The notes beneath the pieces were generated by a model. The model saw only the letters and a list, made by a program, of their open reading frames with translations, was not told the origin of the DNA and searched no databases. Below, in pieces: positions 1-4,916 of a stretch of 5,926 nt of DNA; within the stretch, counting starts at the first letter, position 1; each line of letters starts with the position of its first letter. The stretch covers positions 1 to 5,926 of the forward strand of contig JBNJDE010000121.1 in NCBI GenBank assembly GCA_051744605.1. Direction: 5' to 3'. Position numbers and translations under genes: made by a program. This DNA is from Halanaeroarchaeum sp051744605 (GTDB lineage Archaea > Halobacteriota > Halobacteria > Halobacteriales > Halobacteriaceae).

Positions 1-493
1 GCACCATCGGCGTCCGTTCGAGCGTGAGGACGAGTTCGTCTTCTTGGTTGTAGGTGCGGAGTTCGGTGGTGACGATGCCGACGTGCTCGCGCGAATCGGA
101 GGGGCGCTTGTCGATCACCTCCGACTCCGCGAACAGCGTGTCGCCGTGGAAGACCGGCGCGTGGTGGCGGACGTCGTCGTACCCCAGGTTGGCCGTCGCG
201 TTCGCGGAGACGTCGATGACACTCATCCCCACCGAGAGCGCGATGACGAACGTCCCGTCGACGAGGCGTTCGCCGAACTCCGTCTCGGCGGCGTACGCCT
301 CGTTGAAGTGCATCGGATTGAGGTTCATCGTGACGTTCGTGAACCAGACGTTGTCGGTCTCAGTGACCGTGCGGCCGTAGGGGTGCTTGTAGATGTCGCC
401 GACGGTGAAGTCCTCGTAGAACCGGCCCTGCCAGCCGGCTGCCAGTCGTCGCTCGGTCGCACTCTCGTCGTCGGTCGTCGTCCCGTCAGTCAT
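1..493 (-). CDS. MaoC-like acyl-CoA hydratase, candidate mesaconyl/itaconyl-CoA hydratase (3' end cut off)
   Basis: The first 164 residues of a MaoC/hot-dog-fold enoyl-CoA hydratase are visible; the gene leaves the window at base 1. After a disordered acidic N-terminus (residues 1-20), the hydratase region shows RTVTETDNVWFT (41-52), NLNPMHF (57-63), ATANLGYDDV (99-108) and VFHGDTLFAESEV (114-126). The hydratase-2 signature normally reads D-x-N-P-L-H. Here the first catalytic Asp is Asn57, while His62 is kept. From memory, this Asn and the xFHGDTLxAE block are typical of the subfamily that hydrates mesaconyl-CoA or itaconyl-CoA next to CitE-like lyases, and haloarchaea use mesaconyl-CoA hydratase in the methylaspartate cycle. 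That substrate is an inference, because no other gene of the cycle lies in the window. The ATG at 493 is the first usable start in frame. No clear leaderless box precedes it. It could instead be a general (R)-enoyl-CoA hydratase. Confidence 0.85.
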   Translation of the reverse strand, partial: MTDGTTTDDESATERRLAAGWQGRFYEDFTVGDIYKHPYGRTVTETDNVWFTNVTMNLNPMHFNEAYAAETEFGERLVDGTFVIALSVGMSVIDVSANATANLGYDDVRHHAPVFHGDTLFAESEVIDKRPSDSREHVGIVTTELRTYNQEDELVLTLERTPMV

Positions 494-546
494 GGTCGAC
501 GTGGTGTGGCGCGTGGTCGGTCATCGTTCGTCCTGGTGTGTGAGCC

Positions 547-562
547 GATACCACGTAATAGC
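547..562. promoter_or_regulatory. Possible shared divergent promoter core
   Basis: This is the only AT-richer stretch (GATACCACGTAATAGC) in the roughly 110-base gap between the divergent MaoC and rimI starts. GTAATAG on the plus strand, and CTATTAC on the minus strand, could each serve as a weak TATA box. Either would give a leader of about 20-40 bases rather than the leaderless arrangement seen elsewhere in the window. The assignment is weak. Confidence 0.3.
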
Positions 563-605
563 TTCGTGGGACCCGTCCGTGACCCTCTTGTCCGCCCCGA
601 CCGAA

Positions 606-1106
606 GTGACCACCGTGACGACCGTCTCTCCCGCTGACGCCATCGCGATCAGACAGGCGGTCCGTGCTGACATGCTGGAGATCCTCCGCGTCGAGCGAGC
701 GGCGTTCGGCCACCCCTGGGGGACGGAGGCATTCGAGCAGTTCCTCGGCCAGCCGGGCTTTTTGGTCGCCGAGGCGCGAACCGACGACGACCTGCTCGAC
801 GCCGAGGTCGTCGGCCACGTCGTCGCGACTGGCGTCCGGGTGAACGGACAGCCGATGGGCCACGTGAAGGACCTCGCGGTGGCGCCAGACCGAGAGGGTG
901 AGGGCATCGGGTCGAAACTGCTCGAAGGGGCGCTGTCGGTCCTCGAAGAGCACGGCCTCTTCACGGTTCGTCTCGAGGTCAGGGAGAGCAACGAGCGAGC
1001 CATCGCACTCTACGAACGACACGACTTCGCCCCGGTACGGACCTATCCCGGCTACTACCCCGACGGCGAGGACGCGTTGATCCTCCACGCTCGACGTGGA
1101 CCGTGA
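606..1106 (+). CDS. rimI: RimI-type GNAT N-acetyltransferase (ribosomal protein / N-terminal acetyltransferase)
   Basis: This is a GNAT-fold acetyltransferase of 166 residues that transfers acetyl from acetyl-CoA to protein N-termini; bacterial RimI modifies ribosomal protein S18, and archaeal relatives act more broadly. Visible segments are the N-terminal AIRQAVRADM (14-23), the central strand VKDLAVAP (87-94), the CoA-binding turn GEGIGSKLL (98-106), then RLEVRESNERAIALYERHDF (122-141) and YPGYYPDGEDALIL (147-160). The last blocks are diagnostic of RimI. Glu124 and Tyr136 match the proposed catalytic pair by analogy. The Arg/Gln expected at the start of the CoA loop is Glu97, with Arg shifted to position 96. 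The start is uncertain: GTG at 606 is used here, GTG at 615 (giving MTTVS) is equally possible, and the ATG at 492 would add an unfamiliar extension overlapping the divergent gene. The stop overlaps an ATG (TGATG, 1104-1108), but the next gene probably starts at 1139. Confidence 0.9.
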   Translation: MTTVTTVSPADAIAIRQAVRADMLEILRVERAAFGHPWGTEAFEQFLGQPGFLVAEARTDDDLLDAEVVGHVVATGVRVNGQPMGHVKDLAVAPDREGEGIGSKLLEGALSVLEEHGLFTVRLEVRESNERAIALYERHDFAPVRTYPGYYPDGEDALILHARRGP

Positions 1107-1109
1107 TGC

Positions 1110-1116
1110 GTTTTAC
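1110..1116 (+). promoter_or_regulatory. TATA-like box for the DUF5810-type gene, inside the rimI end
   Basis: GTTTTAC is centred about 26 bases upstream of the ATG at 1139, which is the spacing of a haloarchaeal leaderless promoter. It straddles the end of rimI, so the small zinc-finger gene can be transcribed separately from rimI. It also argues against the earlier ATG at 1106, because a transcript from this promoter would start downstream of that codon. Confidence 0.6.
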
Positions 1117-1138
1117 CGTGGCGCGCCTTCGGGACGGC

Positions 1139-1489
1139 ATGGGATACGCCTGTCCGGTCTGCGAGGAACCGCAGGTCGACGCCGAGCATCTGGCGAACCA
1201 CCTCGCGTTCACGGCCATCATCCACGGGGACGACCACGAGTCCTGGCTCGACGCGCGCGTCGAGGACTGGGGGGCGATGAACCCGGAGACGCTCGGGCCG
1301 CTCGTCGCCGACCACGCCGAGGCGGTCGAAGTCGACGCGCCCGAGCCGGAACACGATCACGGCACCCGTGGCTCGCCCGCCGTCGAACAGCCGACGAACC
1401 TCGACGCCATGTCCGCCGACGACCGCGCGGTCCTGGAGGAGGCACGCGAGTTGACCCGCCAGATGCTCGAGGACTCCGAAACCGAGTAG
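1139..1489 (+). CDS. Small C2H2 zinc-finger protein, DUF5810-type
   Basis: This acidic protein of 116 residues is of a kind I know only from haloarchaea, annotated as a DUF5810 domain protein (family name from memory). Its function is unknown. The N-terminus forms a compact zinc-finger pattern, C5-x2-C8-x8-H17-x3-H21, in MGYACPVCEEPQ...EHLANHLAF. It is followed by HGDDHESWLD (29-38), a Pro/His/Asp/Glu-rich linker with HDHG, and a C-terminal helix ending LTRQMLEDSETE. ATG 1139 was chosen because the TATA-like TTTTAC lies 26 bases upstream and because family members begin MGYACPVC. A start at 1103 or 1106 would add 11-12 residues. It lies between rimI and the DUF5809-type gene, 23 bases before the latter, and probably shares an operon with it. 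A nucleic-acid or protein-binding adaptor is possible, but nothing visible fixes its role. Confidence 0.85.
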   Translation: MGYACPVCEEPQVDAEHLANHLAFTAIIHGDDHESWLDARVEDWGAMNPETLGPLVADHAEAVEVDAPEPEHDHGTRGSPAVEQPTNLDAMSADDRAVLEEARELTRQMLEDSETE

Positions 1490-1512
1490 GGCCCGGGCCT
1501 CGAACACGAACC

Positions 1513-1929
1513 ATGGAAACGCGGGGACTGCTCGCACCGGCGACCGCCGAGACCGCCCGATCGCAGTACCAGGCGCTCGGTCCCGCCGCCCAGACCGTGA
1601 CCAAGGAGGTCGCGAAGTCGATGGACTTCGACCGGGAGGAGTACCGAGAGCGCGTCACGACCGACGTCGTCGGTACCGCACGCGACGCCCTCTTCGCCTC
1701 GTTGCTGGAGGTCCACCTCGGTACGCGCGAGGAGTACGCGGCGTGGCTCGACGACCACCCCGACCTCGACGCTCACGAGGAGGGCAACGAGAACGTCGAC
1801 CGCGTCGCCTGGCATCCGGTCCCCTTCGAAGGGACCGTCGCCGCCGTGACCTACCAGAACGAACCCGATGCGGCGGTCGGCACGCTCCAGCGCCAGGCCT
1901 TCGGCCGGCACTACCGCTCGCTCTTCTGA
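1513..1929 (+). CDS. DUF5809-type conserved haloarchaeal protein
   Basis: This soluble acidic protein of 138 residues has unknown function. I recognise it from memory as the DUF5809 family, restricted to haloarchaea. The N-terminus is highly characteristic: METRGLLAPATAETARSQYQ, then LGPAAQTVTKEVAKSMDFDR (21-40). Further on are TARDALFASLLEVHLGTREE (57-76), a His/Asp/Glu segment around residues 82-98 and a C-terminal block RVAWHPVPFEGTVAAVTYQ. The chain is mostly helical, with no signal peptide, no membrane segment and no cysteine. ATG 1513 is the natural start, because the frame upstream is only a shadow of the preceding gene. No clear promoter precedes it and the gap to the zinc-finger gene is 23 bases, so co-transcription is likely. 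The two small proteins may work together, but that rests on position alone. Confidence 0.85.
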   Translation: METRGLLAPATAETARSQYQALGPAAQTVTKEVAKSMDFDREEYRERVTTDVVGTARDALFASLLEVHLGTREEYAAWLDDHPDLDAHEEGNENVDRVAWHPVPFEGTVAAVTYQNEPDAAVGTLQRQAFGRHYRSLF

Positions 1930-1950
1930 CCGAACGGGGAGGGGTAAGGC

Positions 1951-1958
1951 CATAGTAC
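1951..1958 (+). promoter_or_regulatory. TATA-like box for Nudix gene
   Basis: CATAGTAC is centred about 26 bases upstream of the ATG at 1980, in the short gap after the DUF5809-type gene. This fits a leaderless transcript and supports the chosen start. Confidence 0.55.
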
Positions 1959-1979
1959 TCGACGGCCCATCGTCCAGCT

Positions 1980-2513
1980 ATGACGGATACGGCGTGGTCG
2001 GTCCGCGAATCGGTGACCGAGTACGAGACCGGCTGGTACGACGGCGGGTACGATCTGGTCGAACAGCCCGACGGCTCCACCAAGCGCTACTACTGGGCCG
2101 ATCTCCCGGCAGCGGTCGTGGTCGTGGCCATCGACGGCGACGACGTCTTGTTCGTCGAGCAGTATCGACCGACGATCCGGGAAGACTGTCTCGAACTGCC
2201 CGCGGGTATCGTCGAGGACGACGAGGACTACGAGACCGCCGGCGCCCGCGAACTCCGCGAGGAGACGGGCTTTAGGGCCGACTCGGTCACTCACCTCCAG
2301 ACGGTCGACGTCGCCACGGGCGTGTTGCGACACGAGCGGGGATACGTCGTCGCGACGGGCCTGCGGCCCGGCGATCGCGACCTGGACCGAAACGAGTTCC
2401 TCTCCGTCACGCGGGTTCCCAGGGCGGATGCCATCGAGGTCGCCCGAGCGGATCCGGCGAACGACGCCACCCTCGAGGGCCTGCTCGTCGCCGCGACCGA
2501 TGGCTACCTCTGA
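1980..2513 (+). CDS. Nudix hydrolase, ADP-ribose pyrophosphatase type
   Basis: This cytoplasmic metal-dependent hydrolase of 177 residues cleaves nucleoside diphosphates linked to another moiety. A perfect Nudix box G-x5-E-x7-REL-x-EE-x-GF occupies residues 76-98, where Glu91, Glu94 and Glu95 coordinate the metal. The preceding segment VLFVEQYRPTIREDCLELPAG (56-76) matches the ADP-ribose/nucleotide-sugar pyrophosphatase branch (NudF-like), in which the strand before the box usually reads EQYR...ElPAG. The N-terminal strands (8-40) would form the dimerising beta-sheet of that branch. The likely role is removal of ADP-ribose or a related nucleotide sugar; the substrate cannot be read from the sequence. 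The ATG at 1980 follows a TATA-like box at leaderless spacing, so the gene probably has its own promoter 50 bases after the upstream gene. Confidence 0.9.
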   Translation: MTDTAWSVRESVTEYETGWYDGGYDLVEQPDGSTKRYYWADLPAAVVVVAIDGDDVLFVEQYRPTIREDCLELPAGIVEDDEDYETAGARELREETGFRADSVTHLQTVDVATGVLRHERGYVVATGLRPGDRDLDRNEFLSVTRVPRADAIEVARADPANDATLEGLLVAATDGYL

Positions 2514-2574
2514 GTCGAAGACGGGATCGTGCCGCGCCGGTCACGCGCCGACAGCGACCGCCCCGGTCGGGGTG

Positions 2575-2580
2575 CTTTAG
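2575..2580 (+). promoter_or_regulatory. TATA-like box for rhodanese gene
   Basis: CTTTAG is centred about 26-27 bases upstream of the ATG at 2604, in the 90-base gap after the Nudix gene. This is typical leaderless spacing. It supports the 107-residue start over an extension back to GTG 2529. Confidence 0.6.
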
Positions 2581-2603
2581 TCCGCGGCCCACCGAGTGCG
2601 GCC

Positions 2604-2927
2604 ATGGTCGAGGAGATCTCCCCCGGGGAGCTCGCGTCGCTACTCGAGTCGGGAGCGGACGTGCGGGTCGTCGACATTCGAACGAAGCCGGCCTTCGACC
2701 GGGGTCACATCCCGGGGAGCGAGCACATGCCGATGCACTCGCTGAGCGAGTACGTGCCGGACCTCGACGGCGCTGCGACCGTCGTCACGGTCTGTCCGCA
2801 CGGGCAGGCCAGCAAGCAGGCAGTCCGCCTCATCGCCTCCTACGAAGGGATCGACGCCGAGACGCGCGTGGCCTCGCTCGAGGGTGGCCTGGAGGCGTGG
2901 GACGGCGACCTCGAACCTGCCGAGTGA
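2604..2927 (+). CDS. Single-domain rhodanese-like sulfurtransferase
   Basis: This is a stand-alone rhodanese domain of 107 residues (GlpE/PspE size) that would carry sulfane sulfur as a cysteine persulfide. The domain runs almost end to end: ISPGELASLL (5-14), VVDIRTKPAFDRGHIPGSEH (22-41, the CH2A-type motif), active-site loop CPHGQAS starting at Cys64, and SLEGGLEAW (91-99), the conserved C-terminal block. The loop differs from the textbook CxxGxRS in having Ala69 where Arg is usual. From memory, haloarchaeal members commonly read CPHGxAS, so this may be normal for the lineage. There is no signal peptide or membrane segment, so it should be cytoplasmic. The gene converges on the SUI1 factor gene with 48 bases between stops. 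The acceptor of the sulfur cannot be inferred from the neighbours. Confidence 0.92.
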   Translation: MVEEISPGELASLLESGADVRVVDIRTKPAFDRGHIPGSEHMPMHSLSEYVPDLDGAATVVTVCPHGQASKQAVRLIASYEGIDAETRVASLEGGLEAWDGDLEPAE

Positions 2928-2975
2928 CTGACGAGAAGGTGATCGTGCGCCGAAATCGCGTCGGTGGAAAATCGG

Positions 2976-3269
2976 TCAGGCGACGTTGAACCCGCGATCG
3001 CGGAGGAAGTCCTCCACGCGGCCGAGATGGTTCCCCTGGAGTTCGATCTCGCCGTCGTCGACGGTTCCCCCGCAGGCGAGTTTCGATTTCAGATCCGAGG
3101 ACAGCGAACTCAGATCGACGTCGTCCGGATCGAACCCCTCGATGACGGTGACCTCTTTTCCGTAGCGGCGCTCGTCGATGCGGATCGTGATCTCCTGGGA
3201 CTCTTTGGCGACGTCTTCGCAGACGCAGAGTTCCTCGGGCAATCCGCACGTCGAGCAGACTTCCGACAT
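2976..3269 (-). CDS. SUI1/aIF1-family translation initiation factor
   Basis: This 97-residue protein is of the SUI1 (eIF1/aIF1, YciH) family. Such proteins bind the small ribosomal subunit near the P site and police start-codon selection. An N-terminal zinc-binding motif C5-x2-C8-x6-C15-x-C17 (MSEVCSTCGLPEELCVCED) precedes the SUI1 fold. The fold shows IDERRYGKEVTVIEGF (31-46), SDLKSKLACGGTV (58-70) and IELQGNHLGRVEDFL (75-89). The GGTV...IELQGNH blocks are the ribosome-facing signature. Length and both parts match archaeal aIF1. The start at 3269 is supported by a strong TATA box 28 bases upstream, consistent with a leaderless mRNA, which suits a factor involved in start-site choice. A short T-run just after the stop (TTTT, about 8 bases downstream) may help termination. 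Confidence 0.93.
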   Translation of the reverse strand: MSEVCSTCGLPEELCVCEDVAKESQEITIRIDERRYGKEVTVIEGFDPDDVDLSSLSSDLKSKLACGGTVDDGEIELQGNHLGRVEDFLRDRGFNVA

Positions 3270-3293
3270 TACGCCGAGTGCTACGAAAGCAAT

Positions 3294-3301
3294 CTATTAA
3301 A
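3294..3301 (-). promoter_or_regulatory. TATA box for SUI1/aIF1 gene
   Basis: Read on the minus strand the box is TTTAATAG, centred about 28 bases upstream of the ATG at 3269. It is the most AT-rich and best TATA match in the window, which suggests a strong leaderless promoter for a housekeeping translation gene. Confidence 0.75.
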
Positions 3302-3411
3302 CACTGTCGCAACCCCGAATCGAGCACCGTCGCCGCCCTCGCCGAGAGCGACCCCTATCGCTGCGCTCGCGCCGCTGACAGTGGGTTCCGGGCCGCGCTC
3401 GCACGGTTCTG

Positions 3412-3687
3412 TCACAGTTCGCTCCAATTTTTACATTCCGGGCAGACGAGCGCCCCGTTCTGTCGCCATCGACGCTCCACGACCGCGCCGCAGGCGTCGC
3501 ACTCCTCGCCGTCCGGCGTCCACTCGCTCGTGGTGGCGAGTGACGGGGGGTCCTCCCCTGCTACCGGCTCGTCGTCCACCTCGGGTTCACCGTCCTCCCC
3601 GGCATTGTTGGCCCCCGTCTCACCATCCGCGTCATCGGTGTCCGCGCCCGCCGTGGCGAAGGCGTCGAGTCTCGAGTCCCGTGTCAC
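3412..3687 (-). CDS. Small acidic zinc-ribbon protein (DUF7573-like), hypothetical
   Basis: This protein of 91 residues has no assigned function. The N-terminus TRDSRLDAF is followed by a long low-complexity acidic stretch (about residues 14-48, rich in Asp, Glu, Gly, Ala) with no predicted fold. The C-terminus holds a zinc ribbon, C63-x2-C66-x15-C82-x2-C85, with ERRWRQNGALVCPECKNW between and after the knuckles. I recall haloarchaeal families of this shape (short SLDxF start, acidic linker, CxACG...CxxCKxW end) annotated as DUF7573, but I am unsure of the name. GTG 3687 is preferred: it gives the family-like start and has a TATA-like GATTATGA 27 bases upstream. ATG 3714 would lie inside that box and would add nine residues (to 100); ATG 3744 would add 19 (to 110). 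The zinc ribbon suggests nucleic-acid or protein contacts. The 142 bases between this stop and the SUI1 start hold no gene I can support. Confidence 0.75.
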   Translation of the reverse strand: MTRDSRLDAFATAGADTDDADGETGANNAGEDGEPEVDDEPVAGEDPPSLATTSEWTPDGEECDACGAVVERRWRQNGALVCPECKNWSEL

Positions 3688-3710
3688 GGACACCGATTGC
3701 ACCGCGGGGC

Positions 3711-3718
3711 TCATAATC
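3711..3718 (-). promoter_or_regulatory. TATA-like box for the zinc-ribbon gene
   Basis: Read on the minus strand this is GATTATGA, centred about 27 bases upstream of the GTG at 3687. It lies only about 18 bases from the oppositely directed box of the small membrane-protein gene, so the two genes have interlocked divergent promoters. Confidence 0.5.
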
Positions 3719-3728
3719 GTCCCGGAGG

Positions 3729-3735
3729 GTCTAAG
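3729..3735 (+). promoter_or_regulatory. TATA-like box for the small membrane-protein gene
   Basis: GTCTAAG is centred about 27 bases upstream of the ATG at 3760. The spacing fits a leaderless transcript and supports this 58-codon gene being real. Confidence 0.5.
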
Positions 3736-3759
3736 GTACCTCACGAAACACTGTCACCC

Positions 3760-3936
3760 ATGGTCTGGATCATCGACAACCTGGTAGAGGTCGTGAGCCT
3801 CTTCATCGGCGTCGCCGGAAACGACCCCGTCGCGCCGCTCCTGCTGCTCGCTTCGGCCGGCGTCCTGACGGTCGCCCTGGGCGTGTTCGGCGTGTCAGCG
3901 GTCGGCGGTATCCTCTCGGTGCTCGCCGGCAACTAA
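3760..3936 (+). CDS. Small hydrophobic membrane protein, hypothetical (58 aa)
   Basis: I do not recognise the family. The 58-residue product is almost wholly hydrophobic. An amphipathic start (residues 3-19, WIIDNLVEVVSLFIGVA) is followed by a polar turn NDP (21-23) and a long segment rich in Leu, Val, Ala and Gly (24-56), long enough for one tilted or two short membrane passes. It contains no Lys, Arg, His or Cys; the only charged residues are Asp6, Glu10 and Asp22, all in the first 22 positions. The glycine-rich GVFGVSAVGG (41-50) could pack helices together. A leaderless promoter precedes the ATG, and the codon pattern is that of the neighbours. Its TAA overlaps the TAG of the convergent mer gene in CTAA (3933-3936). 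It could be a small membrane subunit or regulator; no partner is evident. Confidence 0.7.
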   Translation: MVWIIDNLVEVVSLFIGVAGNDPVAPLLLLASAGVLTVALGVFGVSAVGGILSVLAGN

Positions 3937-4916
3937 CGATTCTCCGCGACGCGCTCGAACGCGTCGGCGGCCAATTCGATAGCGGCTGCTCCGTCGGGGC
4001 CCAGCGGTGCGCCGACGACGATGCTATCCGCGTGTTCCAGGAGCGCCTCGAACCGATTCGCGACCGTATCGACGCTCCCGGCCACGCTGAAGGCGTCGAG
4101 CATCGGGTCCGTCACGGCCTCGAAGGCCGCATCGAAGCGGCCGGCTTCGACGGCCTCGCCGATGGCCGTCGCCGCCTCCACCTCGATGCCGTGCCGATCG
4201 AGGACGCGTTCGTCCGCACCACCGGCGATGAAGGCGACCGGAGGGCGCGCTGCTTCACGTGCCGCCGCCTCGTCTTCCGCGACGCTGACGCTCGCGTACA
4301 CCGCGACGTCCGGGTCGGCGAGCGATGGATCGCGGTCGTCGGCGCCCTCCGCCACCCGGTCGCTCGACCAGGCGACGTCCGTGGGGTGCGAGGCGTTCAC
4401 CAGGACCCCGTCGGCGTACTTGCCGGCCATCCGGAGCATGTGTGGGCCCTGGGCGCCGACGTAGACCGGGACCTCGCCGACGCCGTAGTTCAACCCGGCG
4501 TCCCGGACGGTGAACGTGCCGTCGTGGTCCACGCGCTCGCCCCCGAAGAGGCGTCGGGCGACTCGCATCGTCTCGAGGACCTTGCGAAGGGGGCGTTCGC
4601 GCTCGATCCCGAGGTTCCGCAGGGTCGACCGGTCGCCGGCGCCCACGCCGAAGACGGCCCGATCGTCGCTCGACTCGGCGAGCGTCGCGACCTGCGAGGT
4701 CAGTTTCACCGGGTGGGTCTCGTAGGGGTTCGCGACGCCGGGGCCGAGACGAACCCGGTCCGTCTCCGCGGCGAGACGTGCCAGTGCCTGGAACGGGTCC
4801 CGATTGTTGTAATGCGAGGAGACGAACACGGTATCGAAGCCCGCGCGCTCCGCGCGACGGCCGAGGTCGACCACCTCGTCGACGGGAATCTCGGGCGTCA
4901 GTTCAATGCCCTGCAT
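3933..4916 (-). CDS. mer: F420-dependent methylenetetrahydromethanopterin (or tetrahydrofolate) reductase, Mer family
   Basis: This flavin/F420-dependent luciferase-like TIM-barrel enzyme has 327 residues, the usual Mer length. Mer reduces the methylene group on a C1-carrier to methyl using reduced F420. Visible blocks are MQGIELTPEIPVDEVV (1-16), ERAGFDTVFVSSHYNNRDPF (23-42), LGPGVANPYETHPV (57-70), AVFGVGAGDRSTLRNLGI (87-104), YGVGEVPVYVGAQGPHMLRMAGKYADGVLVNAS near the middle, and a C-terminal DADSIVVGAPLGPD-like block (here ending EHADSIVVGAPLGPD). Haloarchaea are not methanogens, so it probably serves methyl supply for methionine with a folate- or pterin-type carrier; that is inference. 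ATG 4916 gives the family start. It overlaps the cofE stop by 14 bases, so the two are surely co-transcribed. The tail overlaps the stop of the convergent small gene. A different F420-dependent oxidoreductase of the same superfamily remains possible. Confidence 0.9.
   Translation of the reverse strand: MQGIELTPEIPVDEVVDLGRRAERAGFDTVFVSSHYNNRDPFQALARLAAETDRVRLGPGVANPYETHPVKLTSQVATLAESSDDRAVFGVGAGDRSTLRNLGIERERPLRKVLETMRVARRLFGGERVDHDGTFTVRDAGLNYGVGEVPVYVGAQGPHMLRMAGKYADGVLVNASHPTDVAWSSDRVAEGADDRDPSLADPDVAVYASVSVAEDEAAAREAARPPVAFIAGGADERVLDRHGIEVEAATAIGEAVEAGRFDAAFEAVTDPMLDAFSVAGSVDTVANRFEALLEHADSIVVGAPLGPDGAAAIELAADAFERVAENR

Noticed and set aside
44..637. Long plus-strand open frame opposite the MaoC gene
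   Set aside because: It is antisense to a clearly recognisable hydratase, its composition (Arg/Val/Asp-rich, low complexity) is typical of a GC-rich shadow frame, and it matches no family I know.
486..1088. 200-codon minus-strand frame opposite rimI
   Set aside because: It mirrors the rimI coding sequence and shows no domain; the rimI frame carries all conserved GNAT motifs.
2928..2975. Terminator between the convergent rhodanese and SUI1 genes
   Set aside because: There is only a short TTTT on the minus strand and no hairpin or long T-run, which is too weak to annotate as a separate feature.
3302..3383. 7-base inverted repeat CACTGTC / GACAGTG between the SUI1 and zinc-ribbon genes
   Set aside because: The arms are 68 bases apart and only seven bases long, which is likely by chance. 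It forms no compact hairpin and one arm lies next to the SUI1 promoter rather than at a gene end.
3270..3411. Possible small RNA or tRNA in the 142-base gap upstream of the SUI1 gene
   Set aside because: No cloverleaf, T-loop sequence or convincing hairpin was seen. Apart from the SUI1 promoter the gap looks like plain GC-rich spacer.
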